64,000 nucleotides of DNA from an uncultured Oscillibacter sp. (GTDB lineage Bacteria; Bacillota; Clostridia; Oscillospirales; Oscillospiraceae): the NCBI GenBank assembly GCA_910576845.1, contig CAJTJA010000002.1:1-64000 (forward strand), in the 5' to 3' direction. A program made the position numbers and the translations under genes. Each line of letters opens with the position of its first letter. Positions within the stretch are counted from its first letter, which is position 1. The notes beneath the pieces were generated by a model. That model saw nothing but the letters and a program-made list of their open reading frames with translations, did not search any database and was not told the origin of the DNA. Of the stretch, positions 50,519 through 57,941 are shown piece after piece.

Positions 50519-51778
50519 CTAAGAGAAAAGGGATAACTGCACCATCTCCTGCTGAGGCAGAAGAGGCTGCTCCGCGGCAATCAGACCCCGGAGAACACTG
50601 TCCGGTGTGAAGCGAAAACCATCCGCCATTTTACCGGAAGCAGTTAAAAAATACTGAGCTCGTTTCATCACTACGCCAAGCTTTTTCAGGTTGTCAATAT
50701 GAAGCGGCCCCACACGCCTGGCGGAGAGGATACGGCGGGCAGAGGTGACGCCAACACCGGGTATTCGAAGCAGCGTTTCATAGGCGGCGGTGTTGACTTC
50801 TACCGGAAAAAATTCCAAATGGGCCAGCGCCCAACTGCATTTTGGGTCCACTCTGGTGTCAAAATCTTGGTTTTTTTCGTCCAGCAGTTCATCTGCCCGG
50901 AAACCGTAGAACCGAAGCAGCCAGTCTGCCTGATAGAGACGGTGCTCTCGCAGAAGGGGGGGCTTCACATCCTTGGCGGGAAGGAGCGCGTGTTCTGTTA
51001 CAGGCACATAGGCGGAGTAAAATACCCGTTTCAGGCTATAACGGTCGTATAGCCCCTGAGTCAGCCGGAGGATGTGAAAATCTGTGTCTTGGGTGGCTCC
51101 CACAATGAGCTGAGTGCTCTGGCCGGCAGGGGCAAAACGGGGAGCGTGGCGGTATTTTACCAATTCTTCCCGGCTTTGCCTGTTTCGGGTCTGAATCTGC
51201 CGCATAGGGGCCAGGATGGCTCCCTTTGTTTTATCTGGGGCTAGGGTTTTCAGGCCTGCTTCCGAGGGCAGCTCAATGTTGACACTGAGCCGGTCGGCTA
51301 GAAAACCCAGGCGTTCTACTAGTTCGGGCGCCGTGCCGGGAATGGCTTTGGCGTGAATATAGCCATTGAAGCGGTGCTTTTCCCGCAGCAGCGACAGGGC
51401 TTGAATCATTAATTCCGTGGTGTAGTCGGGGCTGCGGAATACGCCGGAAGAGAGAAAGAGACCTTCGATATAATTCCGCCGGTAAAAGTTGATCGTAAGG
51501 TCTGCCAGTTCCTCCGGGGTGAAAGCTGTCCGCTTGGTCTCGTTGCTCCGGCGGTTAACGCAGTATTTGCAATCATATACACAGCGGTTGGTCAGCAGGA
51601 CTTTCAGAAGGGTAACACAGCGCCCGTCAGCGGAGAAGGTATGACAGCAGCCCGCCATGGCAGTGGAGGTATTGCCAATATAACCTTTTTTGGAGGTCCG
51701 GCTTCCGCCGCTGGAGGTACAGGCGGCATCGTATTTGGCAGCGTCTGTGAGAATTGTCAGTTTTTCCAGAACATCCAT
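50519..51778 (-). CDS. Putative DNA modification/repair radical SAM protein (TIGR03916 type)
   Basis: A 419-residue radical SAM protein of the family linked to uracil-DNA-glycosylase-like partners. The cluster motif CVYDCKYCVNR near residue 80 gives the CxxxCxxC for the 4Fe-4S/SAM site. Upstream conserved cysteines lie in GCCHTFSADGRCVTLLKVL. The C-terminus has a helix-hairpin-helix, LRIPGVGVTSARRILSARRV near 345, which suggests DNA binding. The reaction is unknown; homology to spore photoproduct lyase is only at the fold level. MDVLEKLTIL at 51778 is taken as start. It overlaps the end of the small membrane protein gene by 22 bases, so the two are coupled. Confidence 0.88.
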   Translation of the reverse strand: MDVLEKLTILTDAAKYDAACTSSGGSRTSKKGYIGNTSTAMAGCCHTFSADGRCVTLLKVLLTNRCVYDCKYCVNRRSNETKRTAFTPEELADLTINFYRRNYIEGLFLSSGVFRSPDYTTELMIQALSLLREKHRFNGYIHAKAIPGTAPELVERLGFLADRLSVNIELPSEAGLKTLAPDKTKGAILAPMRQIQTRNRQSREELVKYRHAPRFAPAGQSTQLIVGATQDTDFHILRLTQGLYDRYSLKRVFYSAYVPVTEHALLPAKDVKPPLLREHRLYQADWLLRFYGFRADELLDEKNQDFDTRVDPKCSWALAHLEFFPVEVNTAAYETLLRIPGVGVTSARRILSARRVGPLHIDNLKKLGVVMKRAQYFLTASGKMADGFRFTPDSVLRGLIAAEQPLLPQQEMVQLSLFS

Positions 51779-51957
51779 CGTACTTTCCCCAGAGCGTTCC
51801 ACAGAAAAATGTTCCAAGCCGCCGGAAGAGCGTGCTGGCGGGCTAAGATTCCGCGGCCTTGCCGCGTGGGTCTTTCAATAAAGTCGATAAGGCGGAAGAG
51901 CTGAGCGGTAAGGAAAGCCGCGCCTACAATGATGAAGAAAAGAGTCCAGCCAGTCAT
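51757..51957 (-). CDS. Small membrane protein leading the DNA-repair operon
   Basis: A 66-residue protein with one N-terminal membrane helix (TGWTLFFIIVGAAFLTAQLF) and a basic, Trp-containing cytoplasmic or extracellular tail (RPTRQGRGILARQ, KVRWMFWKN). The ATG follows a strong AAGGAGGGTTCTTTT. A consensus promoter with LexA-like boxes lies just upstream, and the gene overlaps the radical SAM gene. By position it could be an SOS-induced regulator such as the small membrane division inhibitors, but no family was recognised. Confidence 0.65.
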   Translation of the reverse strand: MTGWTLFFIIVGAAFLTAQLFRLIDFIERPTRQGRGILARQHALPAAWNIFLWNALGKVRWMFWKN

Positions 51958-51984
51958 AAAAGAACCCTCCTTGAAATGGAAACT

Positions 51985-52026
51985 TTGTTCGATTTCTATT
52001 GTAACTCGAACAATAGTTTCTGTCAA
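51985..52026 (-). promoter_or_regulatory. Promoter with inverted LexA-like boxes
   Basis: Minus strand TTGACA, 17 bases, TACAAT (51998-52026). TTGTTCGA and TCGAACAA (51985-51992 and 52006-52013) form an 8-base inverted repeat centred on the -10 box. Each arm extends into CGAACAATAGTTTC (plus strand, 52007) or CGAACAAAGTTTC (minus strand). GAAC-N4-GTTT is the form I recall for clostridial LexA sites; the first arm fits it exactly, the second has one base less in the spacer. Confidence 0.6.
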
Positions 52027-52103
52027 GAGGGAAAATAGAAAACGGTGTGGCTTTTGATGCCGCACCGTTGAAAAATTTGGTTGCTGGGAACGGAGAAAAA
52101 GAC

Positions 52104-52466
52104 TTAGCCGGCGGAAGGTACGGTTTGTCTGGCTGAGCCATCCAAATAAACAGCGCCGCCAAACCCGAGGACTGGAAAAAATAAAAAGGGAAGAAGGGCA
52201 AGTCCGATACCGAAAAGGACTCTTTGATTAAAGGAGCGGGCCAAATGCACATGATATTTCAGATAGACATAAATATTGTAGAGCGGCAAAAACAGGTACA
52301 GCATTTGCCAGCCATATCCGTAGAGCTCATGAAAAAGCAGATAAGTGCGGTAAATTGGGACTGCCGCTTCCCAGCCATGGCAGCCCATTTTTTGAAAGCA
52401 GCGCCATTGTCCGGCTATCCAGGCAAACCGGAGAAGGATGGCAAGCACCGCGGCAGTCTGTGCCAT
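52104..52466 (-). CDS. DUF5684-like small membrane protein
   Basis: A 120-residue membrane protein with about three hydrophobic segments. FQKMGCHGWEAAVPIYRTYL near residue 24 matches the pattern of DUF5684/signal-peptidase-like small proteins in gut Firmicutes (KAGxxGWxALIPxYN), and LPLYNIYVYLKYHVHLARSF follows. Function unknown. The start is after CGGAGGACAAAAAAAT. It is divergent from an XRE regulator gene, and the shared 140-base region holds its promoter and a direct repeat. Confidence 0.7.
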   Translation of the reverse strand: MAQTAAVLAILLRFAWIAGQWRCFQKMGCHGWEAAVPIYRTYLLFHELYGYGWQMLYLFLPLYNIYVYLKYHVHLARSFNQRVLFGIGLALLPFLFFPVLGFGGAVYLDGSARQTVPSAG

Positions 52467-52524
52467 ATTTTTTTGTCCTCCGTTTGTTTCTTAACATGCT
52501 GCATATCGCTTGGCCTTGTTGGGA

Positions 52525-52564
52525 ATAGTAGCACATAAGTATTCAAATGTCAACATATGTATTC
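52525..52564 (-). promoter_or_regulatory. Promoter and direct repeat between the DUF5684-like and XRE genes
   Basis: Minus strand TTGACA, 17 bases, TACTAT (52525-52553). ATAAGTATTC at 52535 and ATATGTATTC at 52555 (plus strand) are direct repeats 20 bases apart that flank the -35 box, a likely binding site for the neighbouring XRE regulator. Confidence 0.65.
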
Positions 52565-52609
52565 GGCGCAATTCTTGTTTTCGGATACACTTTTCGAGAG
52601 GTGATGAAA

Positions 52610-52852
52610 ATGAGCGAAATGCGCTTGAATCCAGTCGTTGTCGGTGAAGTAATTGCTGGCTACCGGCTGCGGAAGGGTGTGACTCAGGAGGTGTTGAGCG
52701 GGCTGGCGGATATTGGCAGAACCCATCTCAGCGCGATAGAGCGGGGAGGGCGGAAGCCCACTCTGGAGACACTTTACCGGATTAGTTTGGCGCTGGATGT
52801 AAAAATGAGTAATATTGTCATAGATATTGAAAATGCGTTGGAGAAGTCTTGA
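52610..52852 (+). CDS. XRE-family helix-turn-helix regulator
   Basis: An 80-residue protein that is almost only a Cro/C1-type helix-turn-helix: VIAGYRLRKGVTQEVLSGLA, DIGRTHLSAIERGGRKPTLE and TLYRISLALDVKMSNIV. The ATG at 52610 (six bases after GAGAGGTG) is preferred; two other in-frame ATGs are near. It probably binds the repeats in the divergent promoter region and may control the DUF5684-like gene and itself. Confidence 0.82.
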   Translation: MSEMRLNPVVVGEVIAGYRLRKGVTQEVLSGLADIGRTHLSAIERGGRKPTLETLYRISLALDVKMSNIVIDIENALEKS

Positions 52853-52881
52853 TGAAAAGCGCTGTTTTTTTTCCTGTCTGA

Positions 52882-52890
52882 TGGTATAAT
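52882..52890 (+). promoter_or_regulatory. Extended -10 promoter element of thiN
   Basis: TGGTATAAT, an extended -10 match, lies about 34 bases upstream of the thiN start. No good -35 box is seen. Confidence 0.5.
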
Positions 52891-52923
52891 GAGAATATCA
52901 ACATATTTAAAGGAGAGCATTTC

Positions 52924-53574
52924 ATGAAGCGCTGCTTTATTTTCGCTGCCGGAACATACTATGGAATGCGCGAACGCCCACACAGTCCAGGCGATTTTGT
53001 AATTGCTGCCGATGCGGGATACCGGATATGTCAGAGAGAAAATATGATGCCGGATCTCCTGCTGGGGGACTTTGATTCCATGGATCCTCCGGCGGAGGTT
53101 ACACATCTTTGCCGCCTGCCGGTGGAAAAGGATGACACGGATACGCTGGCCGCTATACGAGCGGGGCTGGAGCGGGGGTGTACAGATTTCTACATTTATG
53201 GAGGCACCGGCGGGAAACGTTTGGACCATACTCTGGCAAATCTCCAGTCCCTGCTGTTCCTTCGCCGGAGAGGGGCAAGAGGCTTTCTCTATGACGATGA
53301 TTTTCTCTGGACCGTGATTGAAAATGAAGCGATTACGATCCCAAAGATGGTGGAATGGGGACTGGTTTCCGTTTTCTGCCTTGGAGACCAGGCAGAAGGT
53401 GTGGATGAGACTGGCTTTCAGTATCCATTGGAGGGAGCGGTGCTGAGACCGGACTTTCCCTTGGGTGTCAGCAACCATATTCTGGAGCCAACGGCCCGGA
53501 TTGCCGTAAAAAAAGGGGCGCTGGCGGTTGGATGGGAACTGCCGCCCATACCAAAGACCGGACGGCAGATATAA
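52924..53574 (+). CDS. thiN: Thiamine diphosphokinase
   Basis: A 216-residue enzyme that transfers pyrophosphate from ATP to thiamine, giving the cofactor thiamine diphosphate. IAADAGYRICQRENMMPDLL near residue 27, LLGDFDSMD near 47, LPVEKDDTDTLAAIRAGLER near 65 and YGGTGGKRLDHTLANLQSLL near 92 are family motifs. Length is normal. The ATG follows AAAGGAGAGCATTTC. No TPP riboswitch is upstream, which suggests a role in salvage or constitutive cofactor supply. Confidence 0.94.
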   Translation: MKRCFIFAAGTYYGMRERPHSPGDFVIAADAGYRICQRENMMPDLLLGDFDSMDPPAEVTHLCRLPVEKDDTDTLAAIRAGLERGCTDFYIYGGTGGKRLDHTLANLQSLLFLRRRGARGFLYDDDFLWTVIENEAITIPKMVEWGLVSVFCLGDQAEGVDETGFQYPLEGAVLRPDFPLGVSNHILEPTARIAVKKGALAVGWELPPIPKTGRQI

Positions 53575-54091
53575 CTGTTTGCAGTCCGGCCGCTGTTTTG
53601 TTCTTTCCACCCTGCTGCGTAGTTTCTCTTGCGGATGAAGGGAGCGCGGAGCCGTGATAGAGCGGCTGTTTTGAGATGTAATGTATAAAGGGTGGTTTCA
53701 CCAGGCTACTACATTACATTGACTGCGGTTCATTTGTGGCAGAATGGCACAGGCTGGAGGGGCGGTGATTGACCAGCAGAAGGGAACCGAAGCGGGAGCG
53801 TCCGGGAATGGCCTGGGCGCTCCATTCTCTTTGTCGGCCCTCTGCGAAGAGCGCATTTACTCACCACCGCCGACGGCTGGTGGTGGTATGGCCTGCGGCC
53901 ATCGTGCGCCCTCCGGGGGCTCCGCCGGGGGCCTTCCCTGCTGGTATACCAGCAGACGCCAACGGTGGCTTGTGCATCGGACGAAGCTGCGCCGATCACT
54001 GGGAGCTTGGGGGCCGTCGGTCATCAACAAGCGGCACCGGGTATATACCGGGGCATTGCTTGCCACTACTGTCAGGACCGATAAATGAGGG
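53575..54091. other. GC-rich, hairpin-rich non-coding stretch
   Basis: No convincing gene in about 515 bases. The right part contains the exact 18-base palindrome CTGCTGGTATACCAGCAG (53938-53955) and several GC-rich foldback segments (for example CCGGGGGCTCCGCCGGGGG nearby). Reading frames on both strands are Pro/Arg-rich, as expected of chance frames. It could be a structured RNA or a leftover of a mobile element. Confidence 0.45.
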
Positions 54092-54120
54092 TTGAAAGTT
54101 GACAGTATCGGTGGTATACT
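54092..54120 (+). promoter_or_regulatory. Promoter of the small AT-rich membrane-protein gene
   Basis: TTGAAA, 17 bases, TATACT on the plus strand, about 50 bases before the start codon. Confidence 0.65.
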
Positions 54121-54171
54121 TTGCTCGTATCAATTTGACAAATAGCAATTTTGTAAAGGGGACATAAATTC

Positions 54172-54426
54172 ATGGAAGTGGATAGAAAAATCATCGTTGG
54201 CTTTAAAACTATCGTCTTGGGATTGTGCCTTTATGTCATCGAGCTGTTATCTCTCCCTGTTTTCGGTACATTACAAAAAGCACAAGTAAACGGAGATGGT
54301 TTTTATTCTGATTTTTGGAAGTATGCGGGGGAACAACCTTATCCCATTATCTTTGTGTTGACTGGGATTATTGTTGTAATGGGAATCGTTTTGATATTCT
54401 TAGGCTATAAAGAAAAAAAGAAGTGA
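54172..54426 (+). CDS. Small two-helix membrane protein of likely foreign origin
   Basis: An 84-residue protein with hydrophobic segments near residues 8-30 and 55-78, ending in a basic tail YKEKKK. The ATG follows AAAGGGGACATAAATTC. It has its own promoter and a perfect terminator. Its coding sequence is clearly richer in A and T than all genes around it, which suggests recent transfer. No family recognised. Confidence 0.65.
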   Translation: MEVDRKIIVGFKTIVLGLCLYVIELLSLPVFGTLQKAQVNGDGFYSDFWKYAGEQPYPIIFVLTGIIVVMGIVLIFLGYKEKKK

Positions 54427-54439
54427 ATTTCAGTTCGTC

Positions 54440-54472
54440 GGGGGATTTCATCTTTTAGGTGAAATCCCCCTT
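54440..54472 (+). terminator. Terminator of the small membrane-protein gene
   Basis: GGGGGATTTCA pairs with TGAAATCCCCC (11 pairs, nine-base loop), followed by TT. Confidence 0.85.
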
Positions 54473-54538
54473 GACAAATGTTCTCTTGACAAAATAGCGT
54501 TAGATAAAAGATAGAATAACGAAATAACAAAAGTGTGG

Positions 54539-54596
54539 TTGCTTAGCGGAGAAACTTCGTGTATAATGAACAACGACAGAAAGGTTGACCTTTCTG
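54539..54596 (+). promoter_or_regulatory. Xanthine dehydrogenase promoter with downstream palindromic operator
   Basis: TTGCTT, 17 bases, TATAAT (54539-54567). Ten bases on lies CAGAAAGGTTGACCTTTCTG (54577-54596), two 9-base arms around a TG centre, at or just after the expected start of transcription. Its AAAGGTTGACCTTT core is identical to the operator of the NCS2 permease at 15.27 kb. Confidence 0.85.
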
Positions 54597-54648
54597 AATA
54601 CAACATGGCCGTGGGACCGAGGACGGGCACGGGGACGAGGAGTTTTTT

Positions 54649-57198
54649 ATGGCGGCATTTACCGTAAATGGCAAACCAGTATCCGTGGAAAAAAATCAAA
54701 AGCTGATCCGCTTTCTCCGGGATGAGCTGCGCTTAACTTCTGTGAAGGATGGATGCAGCGAAGGCGCCTGCGGCACCTGTACTGTGCTGATTGACGGCAA
54801 ACCAACCCGGGCCTGCATTCCTCAGACGGACAAGCTGGAGGGAAAGAGCGTCCTCACCGTGGAAGGGCTGTCGGACTTTGAAAAGCGGGTGTACACCTAT
54901 GCCTTCGGTCAGGCCGGGGCAGTCCAGTGCGGATTCTGTATCCCTGGCATGGTGATCTGTGCCAAGGCTCTTCTGGATGGGAACCAGAATCCAACCCGTG
55001 AAGAGGCGGCCTTTGCGATCCGAAATAATATCTGCCGGTGCACAGGTTATATAAAAATCATTGACGCTATCTTGCTGGCGGCGGAGCTCCTCCGGGCTGG
55101 GGAGGTTCCGGAGGTTCCGACCGACTGGTCTCTGGGTGCCCGGGTGCCCCGGGTGGATGTGGAGGAGAAGGTCACAGGCTCGGGAATTTATCCCGACGAT
55201 GTTTATATGGACGGCATGCTTTACGCCAGCGCCGTCCGGTCTGCCTATCCTCGGGCCAGGGTCCTGGCGATTCACACCGAGGAGGCCAAGGCCCTTCCCG
55301 GCGTGGTGGGAGTGTTCACCGCTGCCGACATCCCCGGGAATAATAAAGTGGGCCATCTGAAAAAGGACTGGGACACCATGATTGCCCTGGGGGAGATTAC
55401 CCACTATTTAGGTGACGCCATCTGTATTGTGGCCGCTGAGGATATGGAAACCCTGACGAGGGCCAAGGCCCTGGTGAAGGTGGATTACGAGGAGCTGCCC
55501 ATGGTCCGCAGTCCCCAGGAGGCCATGGCGGAAAACGCACCCCTGGTCCACCGGGAGGGAAATCTACTGGCCCACAAGCACATTCAGCGGGGAGACCCGT
55601 CGGCGGCGATTGCAAAGTCGAAGCATGTGCTGAAGGAAACATTCTCCACCCCTTGGACAGAGCATGCTTTTTTGGAGCCGGAGTGCGCCGTAGCCTATCC
55701 CGACGGGGATGGGGTCATGATTCTCTCCACAGACCAGGGCGCCTATGACACGCAGCATGAAACCATGGGGATGCTGGGTCTCCCGGCGGAGAAGGTAAAA
55801 GTCCGCAACTGCCTGGTGGGAGGCGGCTTCGGCGGCAAGGAGGACGTGACGGTTCAGCACCAAGCCGCCCTGGTTGCTTACCTGACAAAGCGCCCGGTGA
55901 AGGTGAAGTTCAGCCGGGCGGAAAGTCTGCTGATTCACCCTAAGCGCCACCCAATGGAGATGGAGTTTACCTTGGGCTGCGATGAAAACGGCATCATTCA
56001 GGGTGTCAAGGCCAAGGTGGTGGCGGACACCGGCGCTTACGCCTCTCTGGGCGGGCCGGTGCTGGAGCGGGCCTGCACTCACGCCGCCGGACCTTACAAC
56101 TACCAGAACTTTGAGATTGACGGCTGGGCTTGGTATACCAACAATCCTCCCGCCGGGGCCTTCCGGGGCTTTGGCGTGACCCAGACATGCTTTTGCATTG
56201 AGAGCCTGCTGAACCGGATGGCGGATGTTGTGGGCATCAGCCCCTGGGAGATTCGCTACCGTAATGCTATCCGGCCGGGACAGGAGCTGCCTAACGGACA
56301 AATTGTAGACGATTCCACCGGACTTGTGGAGACTCTGGAGGCGGTGAAGCCTTACTACGAGAAAGCGAAATACGCGGGTCTTGCCTGTGCTATGAAGAAT
56401 GCCGGCGTGGGCGTGGGCATTCCGGACACAGGCCGGGTCCGGCTGACAGTGGAGGACGGTAAGGTCCATATCTACGCCGGAGCCTCCTGCATCGGCCAGG
56501 GCCTGGGCACCGTGCTGACCCAGATGGTCTGCGACCAGACGGGCCTGAGCCATGAGAATATTGTCTACGAGCGGTCCAATACCTACTTTGCGCCGGACTC
56601 CGGCACGACATCCGGCTCCCGGCAGACGCTGTTTACCGGCGAGGCCTGCCGCCGGGCCTGCGAGGGGTTGCGTGCGGCCCTGGAGAATGGGGGCCTGTCC
56701 TCCCTGAACGGGCAGGAGTTCTGCGGCGAGTATTTGGGTAAGACAGATCCCCTGGGGGCAGACGTACCCAATCCTGTCAGTCACATTGCCTACGGCTACG
56801 CTACGCAGGTGTGCATCCTGGACGAGGAGGGGAAGCTGAAGCAGATTGTCGCGGCCCACGACGTGGGCAGGGCGGTGAATCCCCTCTCGGTGGAAGGACA
56901 GATCGAGGGCGGCGTGGTCATGTCAATGGGCTATGCCCTGACGGAGCGCTACCCGCTGGCGGACTGCAAGCCCAATGTGAAATTTGGAACACTGGGTTTG
57001 TTCCGGGCCAATCAAGTGCCTGAAATTGTTCCCATCATCGTGGAAAAAGAGGGGCTGAATGTGGCCTGCGGGGCCATCGGCATCGGAGAGATCACGTCGA
57101 TTCCCACGGCCCCTGCCATTGCGGACGCATACTTCCGCTACGACGGAAAGCGCAGAACGGCCCTGCCCTTGGAGGGGACGCCCTACGCAAAGAAATGA
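54649..57198 (+). CDS. Xanthine dehydrogenase, fused FeS-molybdenum type (probably selenium-dependent)
   Basis: An 849-residue molybdenum hydroxylase in which a 2Fe-2S subunit (residues 1-155) is fused to the molybdopterin subunit. FeS cysteines are in CSEGACGTCTVLIDG, QCGFCIPGM and NNICRCTGY. The molybdenum part shows GGGFGGKEDVTVQHQAALVA, PAGAFRGFGVTQ, GASCIGQGLGTVLTQM and the C-terminal AIGIGEITSIPTAPAIADA with the catalytic glutamate. This fusion and length match the selenium-dependent xanthine dehydrogenase family (TIGR03311), so oxidation of xanthine or another purine is likely. Selenium use is inferred from family; no selenium genes are in the window. The start follows ACGAGGAGTTTTTT. 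The shared purine operator lies upstream. Confidence 0.88.
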   Translation: MAAFTVNGKPVSVEKNQKLIRFLRDELRLTSVKDGCSEGACGTCTVLIDGKPTRACIPQTDKLEGKSVLTVEGLSDFEKRVYTYAFGQAGAVQCGFCIPGMVICAKALLDGNQNPTREEAAFAIRNNICRCTGYIKIIDAILLAAELLRAGEVPEVPTDWSLGARVPRVDVEEKVTGSGIYPDDVYMDGMLYASAVRSAYPRARVLAIHTEEAKALPGVVGVFTAADIPGNNKVGHLKKDWDTMIALGEITHYLGDAICIVAAEDMETLTRAKALVKVDYEELPMVRSPQEAMAENAPLVHREGNLLAHKHIQRGDPSAAIAKSKHVLKETFSTPWTEHAFLEPECAVAYPDGDGVMILSTDQGAYDTQHETMGMLGLPAEKVKVRNCLVGGGFGGKEDVTVQHQAALVAYLTKRPVKVKFSRAESLLIHPKRHPMEMEFTLGCDENGIIQGVKAKVVADTGAYASLGGPVLERACTHAAGPYNYQNFEIDGWAWYTNNPPAGAFRGFGVTQTCFCIESLLNRMADVVGISPWEIRYRNAIRPGQELPNGQIVDDSTGLVETLEAVKPYYEKAKYAGLACAMKNAGVGVGIPDTGRVRLTVEDGKVHIYAGASCIGQGLGTVLTQMVCDQTGLSHENIVYERSNTYFAPDSGTTSGSRQTLFTGEACRRACEGLRAALENGGLSSLNGQEFCGEYLGKTDPLGADVPNPVSHIAYGYATQVCILDEEGKLKQIVAAHDVGRAVNPLSVEGQIEGGVVMSMGYALTERYPLADCKPNVKFGTLGLFRANQVPEIVPIIVEKEGLNVACGAIGIGEITSIPTAPAIADAYFRYDGKRRTALPLEGTPYAKK

Positions 57199-57203
57199 AG
57201 AGG

Positions 57204-57232
57204 AAAAAGCCGGGGCGGTTCCCCGCTCCGGC
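57204..57232 (-). terminator. Terminator of the MocA-like gene
   Basis: AGCCGGAGCGG and CCGCCCCGGCT, read on the minus strand, form a stem with one mismatch, followed by TTTTT. It lies between convergent stops and may also slow the xanthine dehydrogenase transcript. Confidence 0.7.
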
Positions 57233-57239
57233 TGAAGCC

Positions 57240-57815
57240 CTAAGGATTCAATTTTTTCAGCGCCTCCGGTGTGTCGACATCGGTCAGCTCTTTCTCCGGG
57301 ACGTCCAGCAAAATCAGATCCTCCTCATGCCGCCGGATGACGGTGTTGCCGCCGCAGTCCTCTCGGAGCTCCAGCAGCTCCGGAAAAAATCGTGCGGGGA
57401 ATACGCAGGGGTTTCCCCGCACCCCGCCGTGGGCCAGGGCGGCAATCTTGTCCGGCTGAAAACGCCACCGTTCCACAAGCGCGTGAACGCTGTCCCGCCG
57501 CAGAAGAGGCTGGTCGCTGACCAGGAACATGGCCCCGCCGCAGTTCCCCAAGGCTTCCAACCCCAGGCGGATGGTGTGGCTGATACCCCAATCCGGATGT
57601 TGGTTGCTCAGGGCGGTGAAATGGAAGTCCTTTGCTAAGTTCAATACCTCCGGATATTGAGTGACCACCACTATTTCATCAAATTCTTCTGCCGGTATTG
57701 CTTCCAGTGCCCGGAGAATCAAGCTCCGGCCCCGGACCTCCGCTGCCAGCTTGTTTTCCCCGAATCGCCGGGCGTTTCCTGCCGCCATGACCACACAGCC
57801 CAATTTCAGCGCCAT
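57240..57815 (-). CDS. Molybdenum cofactor cytidylyltransferase-like protein
   Basis: A 191-residue nucleotidyltransferase of the MocA/MobA-like group, which attaches CMP to molybdopterin for the xanthine dehydrogenase family. LGCVVMAAGNARRFGENKLA at the N-terminus is the nucleotide-binding loop, and FLVSDQPLLRRDSVHALVER near residue 95 is the metal-binding segment with GGVRGNPCVFPARFFPEL near 128. It lies convergent to the first hydroxylase gene and divergent from xdhA, which supports a job in cofactor maturation. The inner ATG at 57815 after GGGGGAG is preferred; an ATG six codons earlier is possible. Confidence 0.85.
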   Translation of the reverse strand: MALKLGCVVMAAGNARRFGENKLAAEVRGRSLILRALEAIPAEEFDEIVVVTQYPEVLNLAKDFHFTALSNQHPDWGISHTIRLGLEALGNCGGAMFLVSDQPLLRRDSVHALVERWRFQPDKIAALAHGGVRGNPCVFPARFFPELLELREDCGGNTVIRRHEEDLILLDVPEKELTDVDTPEALKKLNP

Positions 57816-57863
57816 ACCCTTCGACTCCCCCATTCAACCAGGATCGAGACTCATTGCCAACAT

Positions 57864-57893
57864 AGTATATCCTCTTTTCTCCCGTCCAGTCAA
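57864..57893 (-). promoter_or_regulatory. Promoter of the MocA-like gene
   Basis: Minus strand TTGACT, 18 bases, TATACT, about 50 bases upstream of the start. No clear promoter for the divergent xdhA was found in the same region. Confidence 0.7.
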
Positions 57894-57941
57894 GCACCTC
57901 GTTTTTCGGGAGCAAAGTCTCAATAAAAAGGAGGGCACCTT

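Noticed and set aside
53857..54066. A 69-residue Arg/Pro-rich minus-strand frame
   Set aside because: It spans palindromes and GC foldbacks and has no ribosome site; treated as non-coding.
55564..56859. A 431-residue minus-strand frame opposite the fused xanthine dehydrogenase
   Set aside because: Antisense shadow of a gene with all motifs intact.
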